A stretch of DNA of 64,000 nt from Pseudomonas fluorescens (GTDB lineage: Bacteria; Pseudomonadota; Gammaproteobacteria; Pseudomonadales; Pseudomonadaceae): contig NZ_CABVIY010000003.1 of NCBI RefSeq assembly GCF_902498195.1, positions 248,001 through 312,000 of the forward strand, in the 5' to 3' direction. Positions 35,441 to 44,193 of the stretch are shown here, piece by piece. The notes below the pieces were generated by a model, which saw only the letters and a program-made list of their open reading frames with translations, was not told the origin of the DNA and searched no databases. Position 1 is the first letter of the stretch, and every line of letters starts with the position of its first letter. The position numbers and the translations under genes are program-made.

Positions 35441-36190
35441 ATGCAACGTCTAAAAGGAAAGGTCGCAGTGATCACCGGCGGCAACAGCGGCATTGGCCTG
35501 GCCTCGGCGTGCCTGTTCGCCCAAGAGGGCGCGCAAGTGATTGTCACGGCCCGTCGGCAAGCGGTGCTGGACGACGCCGTGCGCCACATCGGCCACGGCG
35601 CCATTGGCATCGAGGGCGATGTCGCGAGCCTGGAGCATCACGCCGCAGTCGCCGAACAAGTCCGCGAGCGCTTCGGCGGGCTGGATATCTACATGGCCAA
35701 CGCCGGGGTTATCACCCTGACGCCTTCGCAGCAGGTCACGCCCGAGGCATTCGACGCGCAATTCAGCATCAATACCCGGGGCGTGTTCTTCGGTGTGCAG
35801 GCGATCGAGCCGTTGCTGCGCGACGCCGGCAGCATCATTTTGACCAGCTCCCTGGCCGCGACCAAAGTCCTCGACGGGCATGCGGTGTACGCCGGGTCCA
35901 AGGCAGCCATCGCCGCGTTTGCGCGGCACTGGGCGCTGGAACTGCGAACGCGGCGGATACGCGTCAATGTGCTGAGCCCCGGCCCGGTCGATACGGCAAT
36001 CATTGGCAAGCTCGGTGTTTCAGAGGAACAGCGGCCCGGTTTCGTGCAGATGATGGCGGACATGATTCCCGCCGGCCGCCTGGGCGCGGTCGAAGAGCTG
36101 GCGCAAGCGGCGCTGTACCTGGCGTCCAGCGACAGTTCGTTCGTCAACGGCATCGAGTTGCACGTGGACGGCGGCATGTCGCTGGTCTGA
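35441..36190 (+). CDS. SDR-family oxidoreductase
   Basis: A 249-residue short-chain dehydrogenase. The cofactor site is GGNSGIGLA, the NAG motif is in MANAG, and the catalytic Ser/Tyr/Lys lie in LTSSLAATKVLDGHAVYAGSK. DGGMSL closes the chain. It is the probable target of the divergent LysR regulator. The first of three tandem 119 bp repeats begins 10 bp after its stop. Substrate unknown. Confidence 0.92.
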   Translation: MQRLKGKVAVITGGNSGIGLASACLFAQEGAQVIVTARRQAVLDDAVRHIGHGAIGIEGDVASLEHHAAVAEQVRERFGGLDIYMANAGVITLTPSQQVTPEAFDAQFSINTRGVFFGVQAIEPLLRDAGSIILTSSLAATKVLDGHAVYAGSKAAIAAFARHWALELRTRRIRVNVLSPGPVDTAIIGKLGVSEEQRPGFVQMMADMIPAGRLGAVEELAQAALYLASSDSSFVNGIELHVDGGMSLV

Positions 36191-36199
36191 ACCCTCTCC

Positions 36200-36555
36200 T
36201 GTAGGAGCTGCCGAAGGCTGCGATCTCTTGATCTTGCTTCTGAAATCAAAAGATCGCAGCCTCGTTTCACTCGTCAGCTCCTACAGGGGGGCGGACGTCA
36301 GAAGGTGCAGGCGGCTTCTGTAGGAGCTGCCGAAGGCTGCGATCTCTTGATCTTGCTTCTGAAATCAAAAGATCGCAGCCTCGTTTCACTCGTCAGCTCC
36401 TACAGGGGGGCGGACGTCAGAAGGTGCAGGCGGTTTCTGTAGGAGCTGCCGAAGGCTGCGATCTTTTGATCTTGCTTCTGAAATCAAAGATCGCAGCCTC
36501 GTTTCACTCGTCAGCTCCTACAGGGGCGCGGACGTCAGAAGGTGCAGGCGGCTTC
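36200..36555. repeat. Three tandem 119 bp units, each a TGTAGGAGCTGCCG hairpin plus a copy of the rof 3' end
   Basis: Units start at 36200, 36319 and 36438 and are nearly identical; the third is one base shorter. Each unit holds the inverted pair GGAGCTGCCGAAGGCTGCGATC/GATCGCAGCC...CAGCTCCTACA (arms not contiguous), then a stretch GTCAGAAGGTGCAGGCGG that equals the last codons and stop of rof. Only the third unit's tail is the real gene end. No gene lies in 36191-36534. Confidence 0.93.
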
Positions 36556-36813
36556 GGAAAACAGTACCCGCCCGAACTGCGCGTTGGCGTCCAGTGGCGT
36601 GATGGCTAGCAGGTGGTCCAGGCGGATCTCCTGCTGGCCGTCCGCCGTTTCCAGGCAAAGGAATTCTTCCTTGCTGCTGGCGGTCCGGGTGGTCAGCGCC
36701 CTGGCCTGCAAACGGCCGCCATCCTTCAATTCCACGTCCAGTCGATAACCGCGCAGGCAGGCGATCTCCAGATAGTCATGCAGGTCGCAATTCAAGGGCT
36801 GATAGGTGTGCAT
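36535..36813 (-). CDS. rof: Rho-binding antiterminator (Rof/YaeO family)
   Basis: A 92-residue Sm-like-fold protein. The pattern YQPLNCDLHDYLEIACLRGYRLDVELKDG matches the Rof family in part (CDLHDYLEIAC is diagnostic), whose members bind Rho and block RNA loading. GGGAG precedes the start at 36813. It is the third gene of a three-gene unit with a secreted protein and a DUF2024 protein. Its last 21 bp are repeated in the downstream tandem array. Confidence 0.85.
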   Translation of the reverse strand: MHTYQPLNCDLHDYLEIACLRGYRLDVELKDGGRLQARALTTRTASSKEEFLCLETADGQQEIRLDHLLAITPLDANAQFGRVLFSEAACTF

Positions 36814-36817
36814 GTCG

Positions 36818-37081
36818 TTACTCCCGGCAACCTTGCAGTTTGAGGATGAAATAGCCCTGTTGGCTGATCGCTGCGGCCACTTGCGGGTTGGACGGTTCGA
36901 CGTGGCAGAACTGGCAGCGGTCCTGGGCGATATCTTCGTCCTGCACGCCTTGTTCATCAAGGAAGCGGCGTGCATAGGTTTTCGCCAGATCGGGATCGTT
37001 CTGCTCGATCAACACATCGAAGTGCAGGTAGCGGCCGTCTTTGGTGCGCACGTGGGTATCGAAGACCTTGATGCTCATCAT
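36818..37081 (-). CDS. DUF2024 family protein
   Basis: An 87-residue protein with the family start VFDTHVRTKDGRYLHFDVLI and a CQFCHVE segment whose two cysteines could bind metal. Function unknown. The ATG at 37081 overlaps the TGA of the upstream gene and has AGGAG in front; a second ATG follows directly. Rof begins 4 bp downstream. Confidence 0.85.
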   Translation of the reverse strand: MMSIKVFDTHVRTKDGRYLHFDVLIEQNDPDLAKTYARRFLDEQGVQDEDIAQDRCQFCHVEPSNPQVAAAISQQGYFILKLQGCRE

Positions 37082-37818
37082 TGGCGCTCCTTGAGTTTCC
37101 AGGTGCCCGGCAACGACAGGTCGCCGGAGGCAATGTCATAGACGCTGCTGACGCACAGCAGCGGGTTGTGCAGGTCGGCGTTGACCTTCAGTGCCGCGGT
37201 GACGCCGTCGTAGTTGAAACTTTCCGGGAAGCCCACAGCCGCCAGCGGCACTCGGATTTGCGCGGTGTTTTTCTCCACGCCCAGGTCGTAGCCGGGGGAG
37301 TCGATGTAGATCGGCGCGCCCGGCCAGGTGGCCGGCAATTTCGGCTTGGCATCCTTGGGAATGTCACGGACTTTCAAACCGCCAGGGCCGCAGCTGTCGT
37401 CCTTGCTCAGCACCACCCAATGGGAGTGCCAGAGACCGCCGTCGTTGTCTTTCTTGCCGTCCTTGTTTTCGTCCAGTTGCGGGGTGTCATCGAAATCCGG
37501 GTGCGAGGTCAGGGCCAGGGCGAGGATGCCGGACTGGGCTTCAAAGCCGACGGCGGCGCTGTCCAGACTGGTCGGCCAGACATAGCTGTACACCTCGGCA
37601 CCGGCGAATGAACCCTTGGCGGCCGGCACGCGGCTGCCGGCCTTGCCATCCACCCGTTGCTCGAACACCAGGTCGTTGCCGTCCTTGAACACCCGGGTGT
37701 TGACCAGATCGAACGCGGCGTCGGCCTTGCCTTTGTCGCTGTGAATGCCTTGTGAGTCATGGGCCCAGGCGTGTGAAGCGAGCAGGGCGCCGAGGCTGAG
37801 TGCCAGTGCGGTTTTCAT
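37078..37818 (-). CDS. Secreted protein of unknown function
   Basis: A 246-residue exported protein with a signal peptide (MKTALALSLGALLASHAWA, cut before HDSQG). The mature part carries an acidic Asp/Asn/Lys segment (DENKDGKKDNDGG, about 115-127) that resembles a calcium-binding loop, followed by LWHSHWVVL and two cysteines. I do not recognise the family. It is first in the operon with the DUF2024 and rof genes and is divergent from a MarR gene, which probably represses it. Confidence 0.8.
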   Translation of the reverse strand: MKTALALSLGALLASHAWAHDSQGIHSDKGKADAAFDLVNTRVFKDGNDLVFEQRVDGKAGSRVPAAKGSFAGAEVYSYVWPTSLDSAAVGFEAQSGILALALTSHPDFDDTPQLDENKDGKKDNDGGLWHSHWVVLSKDDSCGPGGLKVRDIPKDAKPKLPATWPGAPIYIDSPGYDLGVEKNTAQIRVPLAAVGFPESFNYDGVTAALKVNADLHNPLLCVSSVYDIASGDLSLPGTWKLKERQ

Positions 37819-37923
37819 GGGTGCCTCCCTTACAGAATGGATGGAATTACTGTTTCGAATCGACACCATAAAGCCTACGGTAAGCCGGCCTTTTGTCAAT
37901 AAGGTTTTTATCCGATACTATTT

Positions 37924-37938
37924 ATCAAGGTTATTGAT
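37924..37938. promoter_or_regulatory. Inverted repeat ATCAA-N5-TTGAT in a divergent promoter
   Basis: The dyad lies 14 bp upstream of the MarR start and about 105 bp from the start of the divergent operon. Its size and place suit a MarR-type operator. Confidence 0.45.
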
Positions 37939-37951
37939 CAGGAATTGCCCC

Positions 37952-38506
37952 GTGTTATTTGATCTGCTGGAAAGGTTGTCGAGCCTGACGCGCGTCTGGT
38001 TTCGCGAGCACCCGCTGCTGACGGACCTGCAGCCGATTCAGCTCAGCGCCTTGATGTACCTGGGCCGCTGCAATCGCTACTCCGACACACCGCTGGCGGT
38101 GACCGAGTACCTGGGGTTGACCAAGGGCACGGTGTCGCAATCGCTCAAGGCCCTGGAGGGCAAAGGGCTGCTGGTCAAAAGACCGGATGCCCGGGACAAA
38201 CGCAGCGTGCACCTGGTGCTGACCGAACCGGCCCAGGCGCTGCTGGACGCCGTGACGCCACCGGATTTCCTGGTGGCCGCTGCCCGACGCATGGGGGCCG
38301 ACGCAGTGGCGCTGGAAGGTTTGCTGCTGGATTTGCTGCGCAACATTCAACGCGGGGAAGACGTGCCAGGTTTCGGATTGTGCCGGACCTGCCGTTTTCA
38401 CCAGGCCGTGGCGGGCGGGGCGTTTTGCGGGTTGACCCAGGAGCCGCTGGAACCACGGGAAATCGAGCTGATCTGTCGCGAGCATGAGGTTCCGGACCCG
38501 GCGTGA
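37952..38506 (+). CDS. MarR-family regulator with a C-terminal four-cysteine site
   Basis: A 184-residue MarR protein. The winged helix spans about 35-100 (VTEYLGLTKGTVSQSLKALEGKGLL). After it, a cysteine cluster C-x2-C-x11-C-x15-C (LCRTCRF...FCGLTQEPL...ICREH) suggests a zinc ribbon or an iron-sulfur cluster that could sense redox or metal. A GTG at 37952 is the only start near the first conserved residue. Divergent from the secreted protein/DUF2024/rof operon. Confidence 0.82.
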   Translation: MLFDLLERLSSLTRVWFREHPLLTDLQPIQLSALMYLGRCNRYSDTPLAVTEYLGLTKGTVSQSLKALEGKGLLVKRPDARDKRSVHLVLTEPAQALLDAVTPPDFLVAAARRMGADAVALEGLLLDLLRNIQRGEDVPGFGLCRTCRFHQAVAGGAFCGLTQEPLEPREIELICREHEVPDPA

Positions 38507-38580
38507 GCACGGGCACAGCAACGCTGAGATAGACTCACAATCACTACCCGACCCTGGAGCCCCCCCATGGCAGGCCTGCA

Positions 38581-39801
38581 ATGGACTCGCTGATCAACGC
38601 CGCCGCACAGGCCCTGGCGGCCGGTGATCCGCTCGGCGCGCTGGACCGGGTCGCGTTGCGCGAGGACGCACCGGCCCTGGCCCTGCGCGGGATCGCCATG
38701 GCGCAACTGGGTGACCTGGTGCGGGCCAGGGCGCTGGTGCGCCGGGCAGCGCGGGCGTTCGGGCCGAAAGAACCGCTCGCCCGGGCACGCTGCATCGTCG
38801 CCGAAGCCGAGATCGCACTGGCGACCCGCGACCTCGGCTGGCCAGTCAAAACACTCGACGCGGCGCGAATCACCTTGCAGGCGCATGGCGACTGGGTCAA
38901 CGCGGCCCATGCGCGGTATCTGGAGATCCGCCGCCTGCTGCTGATCGGGCAACTTGAGGAGGCCCAGGAAACACTCGCCCGGCTTGACCCGGCCATCCTG
39001 CCACCGCCCCTGCGGGCCACCCATGAACTGGTGGCGGCCGGGATCGCCATGCGCCAGCTGCATTCACACACGGCGCGCGAGGCCCTCGCCAGGGCCGGAA
39101 TCGCCGCCGGGCAGGCCGCCATTCCTGCGCTGATGGCGGAAGTCGAGAGTGCCGTGCGGACCCTCGACAGTCCCGCCGCCCGCTTATTGTCCCAGGGTAA
39201 GGAGCGAACCGTGCGGCTCGACGAGGTCGAAGCCTTGCTCGCGTCGACGTCGCTGGTGGTGGACGCCTGCCGATACGTCGTGCGTGGCGCGGGCATGTCG
39301 GTCTCTTTAGCGACGCGACCGATCCTGTTCACCCTCGTACGCGCGCTGGCCGAAGCCTGGCCGGGCGACGTGCCTCGGGACATCCTCATCGCCCGGGCCT
39401 TTCGCTTGAAACTCAGTGATGAATCTCACCGCGCGCGCTTGCGTGTGGAAATCGGCCGGCTGCGCGCGGCGCTCAAACCTTTGGTCGGCGTGATCGCAAC
39501 CCGGCGCGGCTTTGCACTGACCTCGCCGGAGTCAGCCGACGTCGTGCTGCTCACACCCCCGGTCGAGGAGAAACACGCGGCGGTGTTCGCCTTGCTCAGC
39601 GACGGTGAAGCCTGGTCGAGTTCGGCGCTGGCCCTGGCGTTGGGGAGCAGCCAGCGCAGCGTGCAACGCGCCCTCGATGCGCTGGCCGCAAACGGCAAGG
39701 TGCAGTCTTTCGGGCAGGGACGGGCACGGCGCTGGCTGACCCCGCCGGTGCCTGGTTTCGCGACGACCTTGTTACTCCCGGTGCCGCTGCCCGGTGGCTA
39801 G
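38581..39801 (+). CDS. HTH regulator with N-terminal TPR-like and C-terminal winged-helix regions
   Basis: A 406-residue soluble protein. Residues 1-190 are alanine-rich helical repeats (LALRGIAMAQLGDLVRARALVRR), resembling TPRs. A DNA-binding region of the OmpR/BTAD-like kind follows (about 255-315), and a MarR/GntR-like helix SALALALGSSQRSVQRALDALAANGKV lies in the C-terminus. The ATG at 38581 has no good ribosome site; an 8-codon frame (38567-38593) with GGAG overlaps it and could couple translation. It precedes the beta-propeller gene by 36 bp, its likely target. Confidence 0.7.
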   Translation: MDSLINAAAQALAAGDPLGALDRVALREDAPALALRGIAMAQLGDLVRARALVRRAARAFGPKEPLARARCIVAEAEIALATRDLGWPVKTLDAARITLQAHGDWVNAAHARYLEIRRLLLIGQLEEAQETLARLDPAILPPPLRATHELVAAGIAMRQLHSHTAREALARAGIAAGQAAIPALMAEVESAVRTLDSPAARLLSQGKERTVRLDEVEALLASTSLVVDACRYVVRGAGMSVSLATRPILFTLVRALAEAWPGDVPRDILIARAFRLKLSDESHRARLRVEIGRLRAALKPLVGVIATRRGFALTSPESADVVLLTPPVEEKHAAVFALLSDGEAWSSSALALALGSSQRSVQRALDALAANGKVQSFGQGRARRWLTPPVPGFATTLLLPVPLPGG

Positions 39802-39837
39802 GATGAACGCCTCCAACCCCTTTCGAGGAACACCCGC

Positions 39838-40470
39838 ATGAAACAGTCAGCCGCTGAAATTCTTCGTGAATATGGCCCTTTTGAGGGGGTCGATTCTGTG
39901 CACGGCCTCACCTGGGACGGTCAGCAGGTGTGGTTCGCCACCACCCACAAGCTGCACGTCCTGGACCCTGACAGCGGCCGTTTGGTGCGCTCGATCGATG
40001 TCGCCGGCCACGCCGGCACCGCCTTCGATGGCAAGCATCTGTTCCAGATCGCAGAGGACCGTATCCAGAAAGTCGACCCGCAAACCGGCCAGGTGCTCAC
40101 CACGATCCCGGCCCCCGGTGGTGGCAACGATTCCGGGCTGACCTGGGCCGAAGGTTCGCTGTGGGTGGGCCAGTACCGCGAGCGCAAGATCCATCAGATC
40201 GATCCCGACAGCGGGGCGATCCTGCGCACCCTCGAATCCAACCGTTTCGTCACCGGCGTGACCTGGGTCGAGGGCGCGCTGTGGCATGGCACCTGGGAAG
40301 GCGAGGAGAGCGAGTTGCGCCGCGTCGATTCGCAAACCGGCGAGGTGCTGGAGAGCCTGAAGTTGCCCGCCGGCATCCATGTGTCGGGGCTTGAGTCCGA
40401 TGGCGGCGAGCGGTTTTTCTGTGGCGGTGGTGGCAGCGGCAGGGTGAGGGCGGTTCGCCGGCCCGCGTGA
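39838..40470 (+). CDS. Beta-propeller (glutamine-cyclotransferase/YncE-like) protein
   Basis: A 210-residue cytosolic protein made of repeated blades with pattern GLTWDGQQVWF...LDPDSGRLVRSI, GLTWAEGSLWVGQYRE...IDPDSGAILRTL and GVTWVEGALWHGTW. Four to five such repeats are visible, the arrangement of bacterial glutaminyl-cyclase-like and YncE propellers. No signal peptide is present. Cotranscribed with the preceding regulator; function unknown. Confidence 0.78.
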   Translation: MKQSAAEILREYGPFEGVDSVHGLTWDGQQVWFATTHKLHVLDPDSGRLVRSIDVAGHAGTAFDGKHLFQIAEDRIQKVDPQTGQVLTTIPAPGGGNDSGLTWAEGSLWVGQYRERKIHQIDPDSGAILRTLESNRFVTGVTWVEGALWHGTWEGEESELRRVDSQTGEVLESLKLPAGIHVSGLESDGGERFFCGGGGSGRVRAVRRPA

Positions 40471-40487
40471 TGCGCCTGCTTCGTGGC

Positions 40488-40889
40488 TCAACGCGTTTGT
40501 GGATGCCCGTCGGCTATCTCATACCAGCTGGCCTTCGAAGCGACGCAACCGTGTTTTTGTGGGCGAACCGGGAACGGCGTATCCAGCGTCGCGATGGCAA
40601 TCGATACCCACTGTGAAAACGCACCCTTTGAATCCGACCAGAACAGCGAAGAGCCGCAGTGGGAACAGAACTGGCGCATCACGCCCTCGGACGATGCATA
40701 GCCCTTGAGCAGCGGTGCGCCCGTCACGATGGAAAGGGCCGACGCGGGTGCGCTCGCGTAAGTCGCGAAGGCCGCGCCATGGGCTTTTTGGCACCGGGTG
40801 CAATGGCAGTGGGTAACGGCCTTCAGCGCGGTCGACACGCTGTAACTGACCGCGCCGCAAAGGCAGCTGCCGTGGTGAAGTTCATCCAT
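40488..40889 (-). CDS. GFA-family protein, shorter copy
   Basis: A 133-residue zinc protein with GSCLCGAVSY, HCHCTRCQKAHG and FCSHCGSSLFW, the complete GFA cysteine set. It is about 30 residues shorter than the copy at 28804-29292 and not closely similar outside the motifs, so the two are separate family members. It is convergent with the beta-propeller gene (17 bp apart). Confidence 0.9.
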   Translation of the reverse strand: MDELHHGSCLCGAVSYSVSTALKAVTHCHCTRCQKAHGAAFATYASAPASALSIVTGAPLLKGYASSEGVMRQFCSHCGSSLFWSDSKGAFSQWVSIAIATLDTPFPVRPQKHGCVASKASWYEIADGHPQTR

Positions 40890-41031
40890 GTTGAGTGGTT
40901 CCTGAAATGGGCCGCGCTACTGTAACGGGCTTGTACGCCGCTGGCGAAAAAAGGCGCTGCAAAAAAGGGTGCTCTGCGGCGAGATGATATCCTTCGCAAA
41001 TATCGTGATAAACAGCGGATGTATGAGGCGC

Positions 41032-41949
41032 ATGAACACGAATCGTGATCAATTTCCCTTGCCTGAAGACCTCAAGGTGTTTCTGACCGTGGTGCGCAAA
41101 AATGGCTTCGCCAGCGCCGCTGAAGAGCTGGGCTACTCGCCGGCCTACATCAGCAAGCGCATTTGCGTGCTGGAAACCACCCTGTCGACACGCCTGTTGC
41201 ACCGCACCACCCGACGGATCGCATTGACCGATGACGGTGAGCGTGTGCGGGTGTGGGCCGAGAAGCTGTTGGGCGATTTCGACGATTTTGTCGGCGAAAT
41301 TTCCGAAGCGCGGCAGCAGCCGATGGGCTCGCTGCACATCTGCAGCAGCTTTGGTTTCGGGCGCAATCATGTGGCGCCAGCGATCTGCAAACTGTCGCAG
41401 ACCTATCCGAAACTGGAGATTCGCCTGGACGTGTTCGACCGCGTGGTCGACATCGTCGGCGAGGGCTTCGACCTGGAGATTCGTGTGGGCGATGACCTGC
41501 CGGGGCAGCACCTGGGGCGCAAGCTGGTGAGCAATCGACGGGTGCTGTGTGCGACGCCGCAGTACCTGGAGCGCCGAGGCACGCCGCACTCGCTGGATGA
41601 CCTCAAGCAGCATGATTGCCTGGTGCTCAAGGAGCGCAACAATGCCTTCGGCGTGTGGAACCTGACGCGGGATGGGCAAGAGGCGTCGGTGCGCGTCAGC
41701 GGACCGTTGTCGTCCAACAGCGGCGAGATTGTCCTGGAATGGGCGTTGAGCGGAGGCGGGATTTTGTTGCGCTCGATGTGGGACGTCAAACCGCTGCTGG
41801 AACAGGGGCGACTGGTGCAAGTGCTGCACGACTACACCCAGAGCGCCAATGTCTGGGCGGTCTATCCCACCCGGCTCAGCCAGTCGGCGAAGTTGCGGGT
41901 GTGTGTCGAGTTCCTGGAAGAGTACTTCCGCGATTTATCCGTTGAATGA
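41032..41949 (+). CDS. LysR-family regulator (DmlR-like)
   Basis: A 305-residue LTTR with HTH FASAAEELGYSPAYISKRICVLE, a form typical of the D-malate regulator DmlR. The start at 41032 was chosen from the family (MNTNRDQFPLPEDLKVF), though an in-frame ATG lies 9 bp earlier. It is convergent with leuD, from which a palindromic repeat separates it. A role with the isomerase genes is plausible but unproven. Confidence 0.88.
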   Translation: MNTNRDQFPLPEDLKVFLTVVRKNGFASAAEELGYSPAYISKRICVLETTLSTRLLHRTTRRIALTDDGERVRVWAEKLLGDFDDFVGEISEARQQPMGSLHICSSFGFGRNHVAPAICKLSQTYPKLEIRLDVFDRVVDIVGEGFDLEIRVGDDLPGQHLGRKLVSNRRVLCATPQYLERRGTPHSLDDLKQHDCLVLKERNNAFGVWNLTRDGQEASVRVSGPLSSNSGEIVLEWALSGGGILLRSMWDVKPLLEQGRLVQVLHDYTQSANVWAVYPTRLSQSAKLRVCVEFLEEYFRDLSVE

Positions 41950-41958
41950 AGAGCCCTC

Positions 41959-42036
41959 TGTAGGAGCTGCCGCAGGCTGCGATCTTTTGCTGTCAAGAAA
42001 CAACGTCAATAGATCGCAGCCTGCGGGAGCTCCTGC
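41959..42036. repeat. TGTAGGAGCTGCCG-type palindrome between convergent genes
   Basis: Inverted TGTAGGAGCTGCCGCAGGCTGC and GCAGCCTGCGGGAGCTCCTG arms, ending 4 bp before the leuD stop. Confidence 0.8.
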
Positions 42037-42040
42037 CCCG

Positions 42041-42649
42041 TCAGGCCAACCAGGGATTTTCTGCCAGGTGCCGAGCTTCAAAGCTGCGAATTTGCTCGGC
42101 CCGCTGCAGCGTCGTGCCGATCGCATCCAGGCCCAATAGCAATGACTGTTTACGCAGCTGATCGATCTCGAACGGGATCACGCTGCCGTCCGCCAATTCG
42201 ATGCTTTGCTCGGGCAGATTGACGCTGATCCGGGCCGTCTCGGCCACGCTGATCACCCCGGCAATCCGCTTCAGTTGGGCGTCGTCCAGCTCAATCGCCA
42301 GCACCCCGTTGCGCTGGCAATTGTCATAGAAAATCCCGGCGAAGCGGGTGCCGATCAAGGCCCGGATGCCCACTTGCTTCAAGCCCCACACCGCGTGTTC
42401 GCGACTGGAACCGCAGCCAAAATTGGTGCCGACGACGAGGAACGCGGCCTCGTTCCAGGCGGGTTGGTTGAGGATGAACGCAGGGTTGGGTTCGCCTGAT
42501 GGCAGAAAGCGCAGATCGAAGAACACTCCCCGATCCAGCCCCTGGCGATCGATGCCCTTGAGGAACTGCTTGGGCATGATCACGTCGGTATCGATGTTGC
42601 CGGCCAGCAGGGGGGCGGCACTGCCGCTGACGGTTGCGAAAGGTTGCAT
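42041..42649 (-). CDS. leuD: 3-isopropylmalate dehydratase-type small subunit (LeuD-like)
   Basis: A 202-residue small subunit. NIDTDVIMPKQFLK near the N-terminus and GTNFGCGSSREHAVWGL in the middle are diagnostic for LeuD. It pairs with the large subunit gene 3 bp upstream. No leuB follows, unlike the biosynthetic leuCDB cluster, so this may be a second isomerase for a leucine-like branched acid such as citramalate or an alkylmalate (inference). Confidence 0.9.
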   Translation of the reverse strand: MQPFATVSGSAAPLLAGNIDTDVIMPKQFLKGIDRQGLDRGVFFDLRFLPSGEPNPAFILNQPAWNEAAFLVVGTNFGCGSSREHAVWGLKQVGIRALIGTRFAGIFYDNCQRNGVLAIELDDAQLKRIAGVISVAETARISVNLPEQSIELADGSVIPFEIDQLRKQSLLLGLDAIGTTLQRAEQIRSFEARHLAENPWLA

Positions 42650-42652
42650 GGT

Positions 42653-44074
42653 TCAAGCCTCCAGAGCGAACGAGCGGACGTCGGTCAAGTGCCCGGTGAT
42701 CGCGGCGGCCGCGACCATCGCCGGGCTCATCAGGTGGGTGCGCGCACCAGCGCCCTGGCGACCTTCAAAGTTGCGGTTGGTACTGGATGCGCAGCGGTCG
42801 CCGGGCGCGAGCACATCGTCATTCATGGCCAGGCACATCGAGCAGCCCGATTGGCGCCATTCGAAACCGGCATCGAGAAAAATCTGCGCCAGCCCTTCGT
42901 CTTCCGCCTGGCGCCGGACCAGCGTCGAGCCGGGAACGATCATCGCCCGTACATGGGCGGCCACGCGCTTGCCGCGCACGACGCGGGCGACGTCACGCAA
43001 ATCCTCGATGCGCGCGTTGGTGCAGGAACCGATGAACGCGTGGCTGATCACCACCTCGCTCAACGGCATGCCCGGCGCCAGGCCCATGTAGTCGAGGGCG
43101 CGCTGCATGCCCTGGCGCAGGATCAGGTCGGGTTGGCTGGCGGGGTCGGGCACATGGCTGCCGACCGGCGCGGCCTGGTCGGGGCTGGTGCCCCAGGTGA
43201 CCATAGGCTCCAGCGTGCTGACGTCGAGGACCACTTCGCGGTCGAAGAGGGCGCCGGCATCGCTGTGAAGGGTTCGCCAGCTGGCGACGGCCTGTTCCCA
43301 CAACTCGCCCCGGGGGGCCCGCGGCTTACTCTGCAGATAGGCAAACACCTTGTCGTCCGGCGCCATGAACGCACCCCGGGCCCCAGCCTCCACGGCCATG
43401 TTGCAAATGGTCATGCGGGCCTCGACGCTGAGTGCGGTAATCGCCGGGCCGGCAAACTCGATCGCATAGCCGGTGGCCCCCGAGGCACCGATTGTCTCGA
43501 TCAGGGCCATGATGATGTCCTTGGAGGTCAAGCCGGCGCCGAGCAGGCCGTTGACCGTTACGCGCAGGGTCTTGAGGCGCTTGTAGACCAGGGTTTGCGA
43601 CGCCAGCAGGTGCTCGATTTCAGAGGTGCCGATACCGAAGCCGAAAGCACCCAGGGCACCGTAGGTGGTGGTGTGGCTGTCGCCGGCGGCGACCACCATG
43701 CCCGGCAGGATAAAGCCCTGCTCGGGCGCGACCACGTGTTCGATCCCCTGGCGTTCATCCAGGACGTCGAACAGCTCGATCCCGAAATCACGGCAGTTTT
43801 CTGCGAAGTACGACACCTGGCGGGCACCCCCGGCATCCGGCATCGTCGCGATGCGTGTCGCCGCCGTCGGGTTGACGTGGTCGACCACCGCCAGTGTCGC
43901 GCCCGGACGCCAGGCCTGGCGTCCCGATTCGCGCAGGCCGCTGAAGGCCTGGGGGCTGGTGTACTCGTTGGCGACCTGGCGATCGATGTACAACAACACA
44001 TGGCCCTGGTCGTCGAGTTCGCAGAGGGTGTGACTGTCGATGTGCTTGTGGTAGAGCGTTCTTGGGCGGGGCAT
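42653..44074 (-). CDS. leuC: 3-isopropylmalate dehydratase-type large subunit (LeuC-like)
   Basis: A 473-residue aconitase-superfamily large subunit. The [4Fe-4S] cysteines are in IGSCTNARIEDL and SGCSMCLAMN. GDSHTTTYGALGAFGFGIGTSEIEHLLA (given in part) is the conserved substrate region. Length fits LeuC. Its neighbours are an SDR gene upstream and LysR downstream, with no leuA or leuB, hence the doubt about leucine biosynthesis. Confidence 0.92.
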   Translation of the reverse strand: MPRPRTLYHKHIDSHTLCELDDQGHVLLYIDRQVANEYTSPQAFSGLRESGRQAWRPGATLAVVDHVNPTAATRIATMPDAGGARQVSYFAENCRDFGIELFDVLDERQGIEHVVAPEQGFILPGMVVAAGDSHTTTYGALGAFGFGIGTSEIEHLLASQTLVYKRLKTLRVTVNGLLGAGLTSKDIIMALIETIGASGATGYAIEFAGPAITALSVEARMTICNMAVEAGARGAFMAPDDKVFAYLQSKPRAPRGELWEQAVASWRTLHSDAGALFDREVVLDVSTLEPMVTWGTSPDQAAPVGSHVPDPASQPDLILRQGMQRALDYMGLAPGMPLSEVVISHAFIGSCTNARIEDLRDVARVVRGKRVAAHVRAMIVPGSTLVRRQAEDEGLAQIFLDAGFEWRQSGCSMCLAMNDDVLAPGDRCASSTNRNFEGRQGAGARTHLMSPAMVAAAAITGHLTDVRSFALEA

Positions 44075-44193
44075 GGCGTGGGCTCTTGTTTGACTTGGGC
44101 GGGATCAACGTACGAACAGCATATTCGTCGCGGATCCCGCATCAAGAGCCGGAAAGTGAAGGCTTTGTGCATATTTCGTGAATAATCTTGCGA

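Noticed and set aside
36200..36555. The regular repeats as a possible CRISPR array
   Set aside because: The 119 bp units are contiguous without variable spacers, contain a known type of Pseudomonas palindrome, and there are no cas genes.
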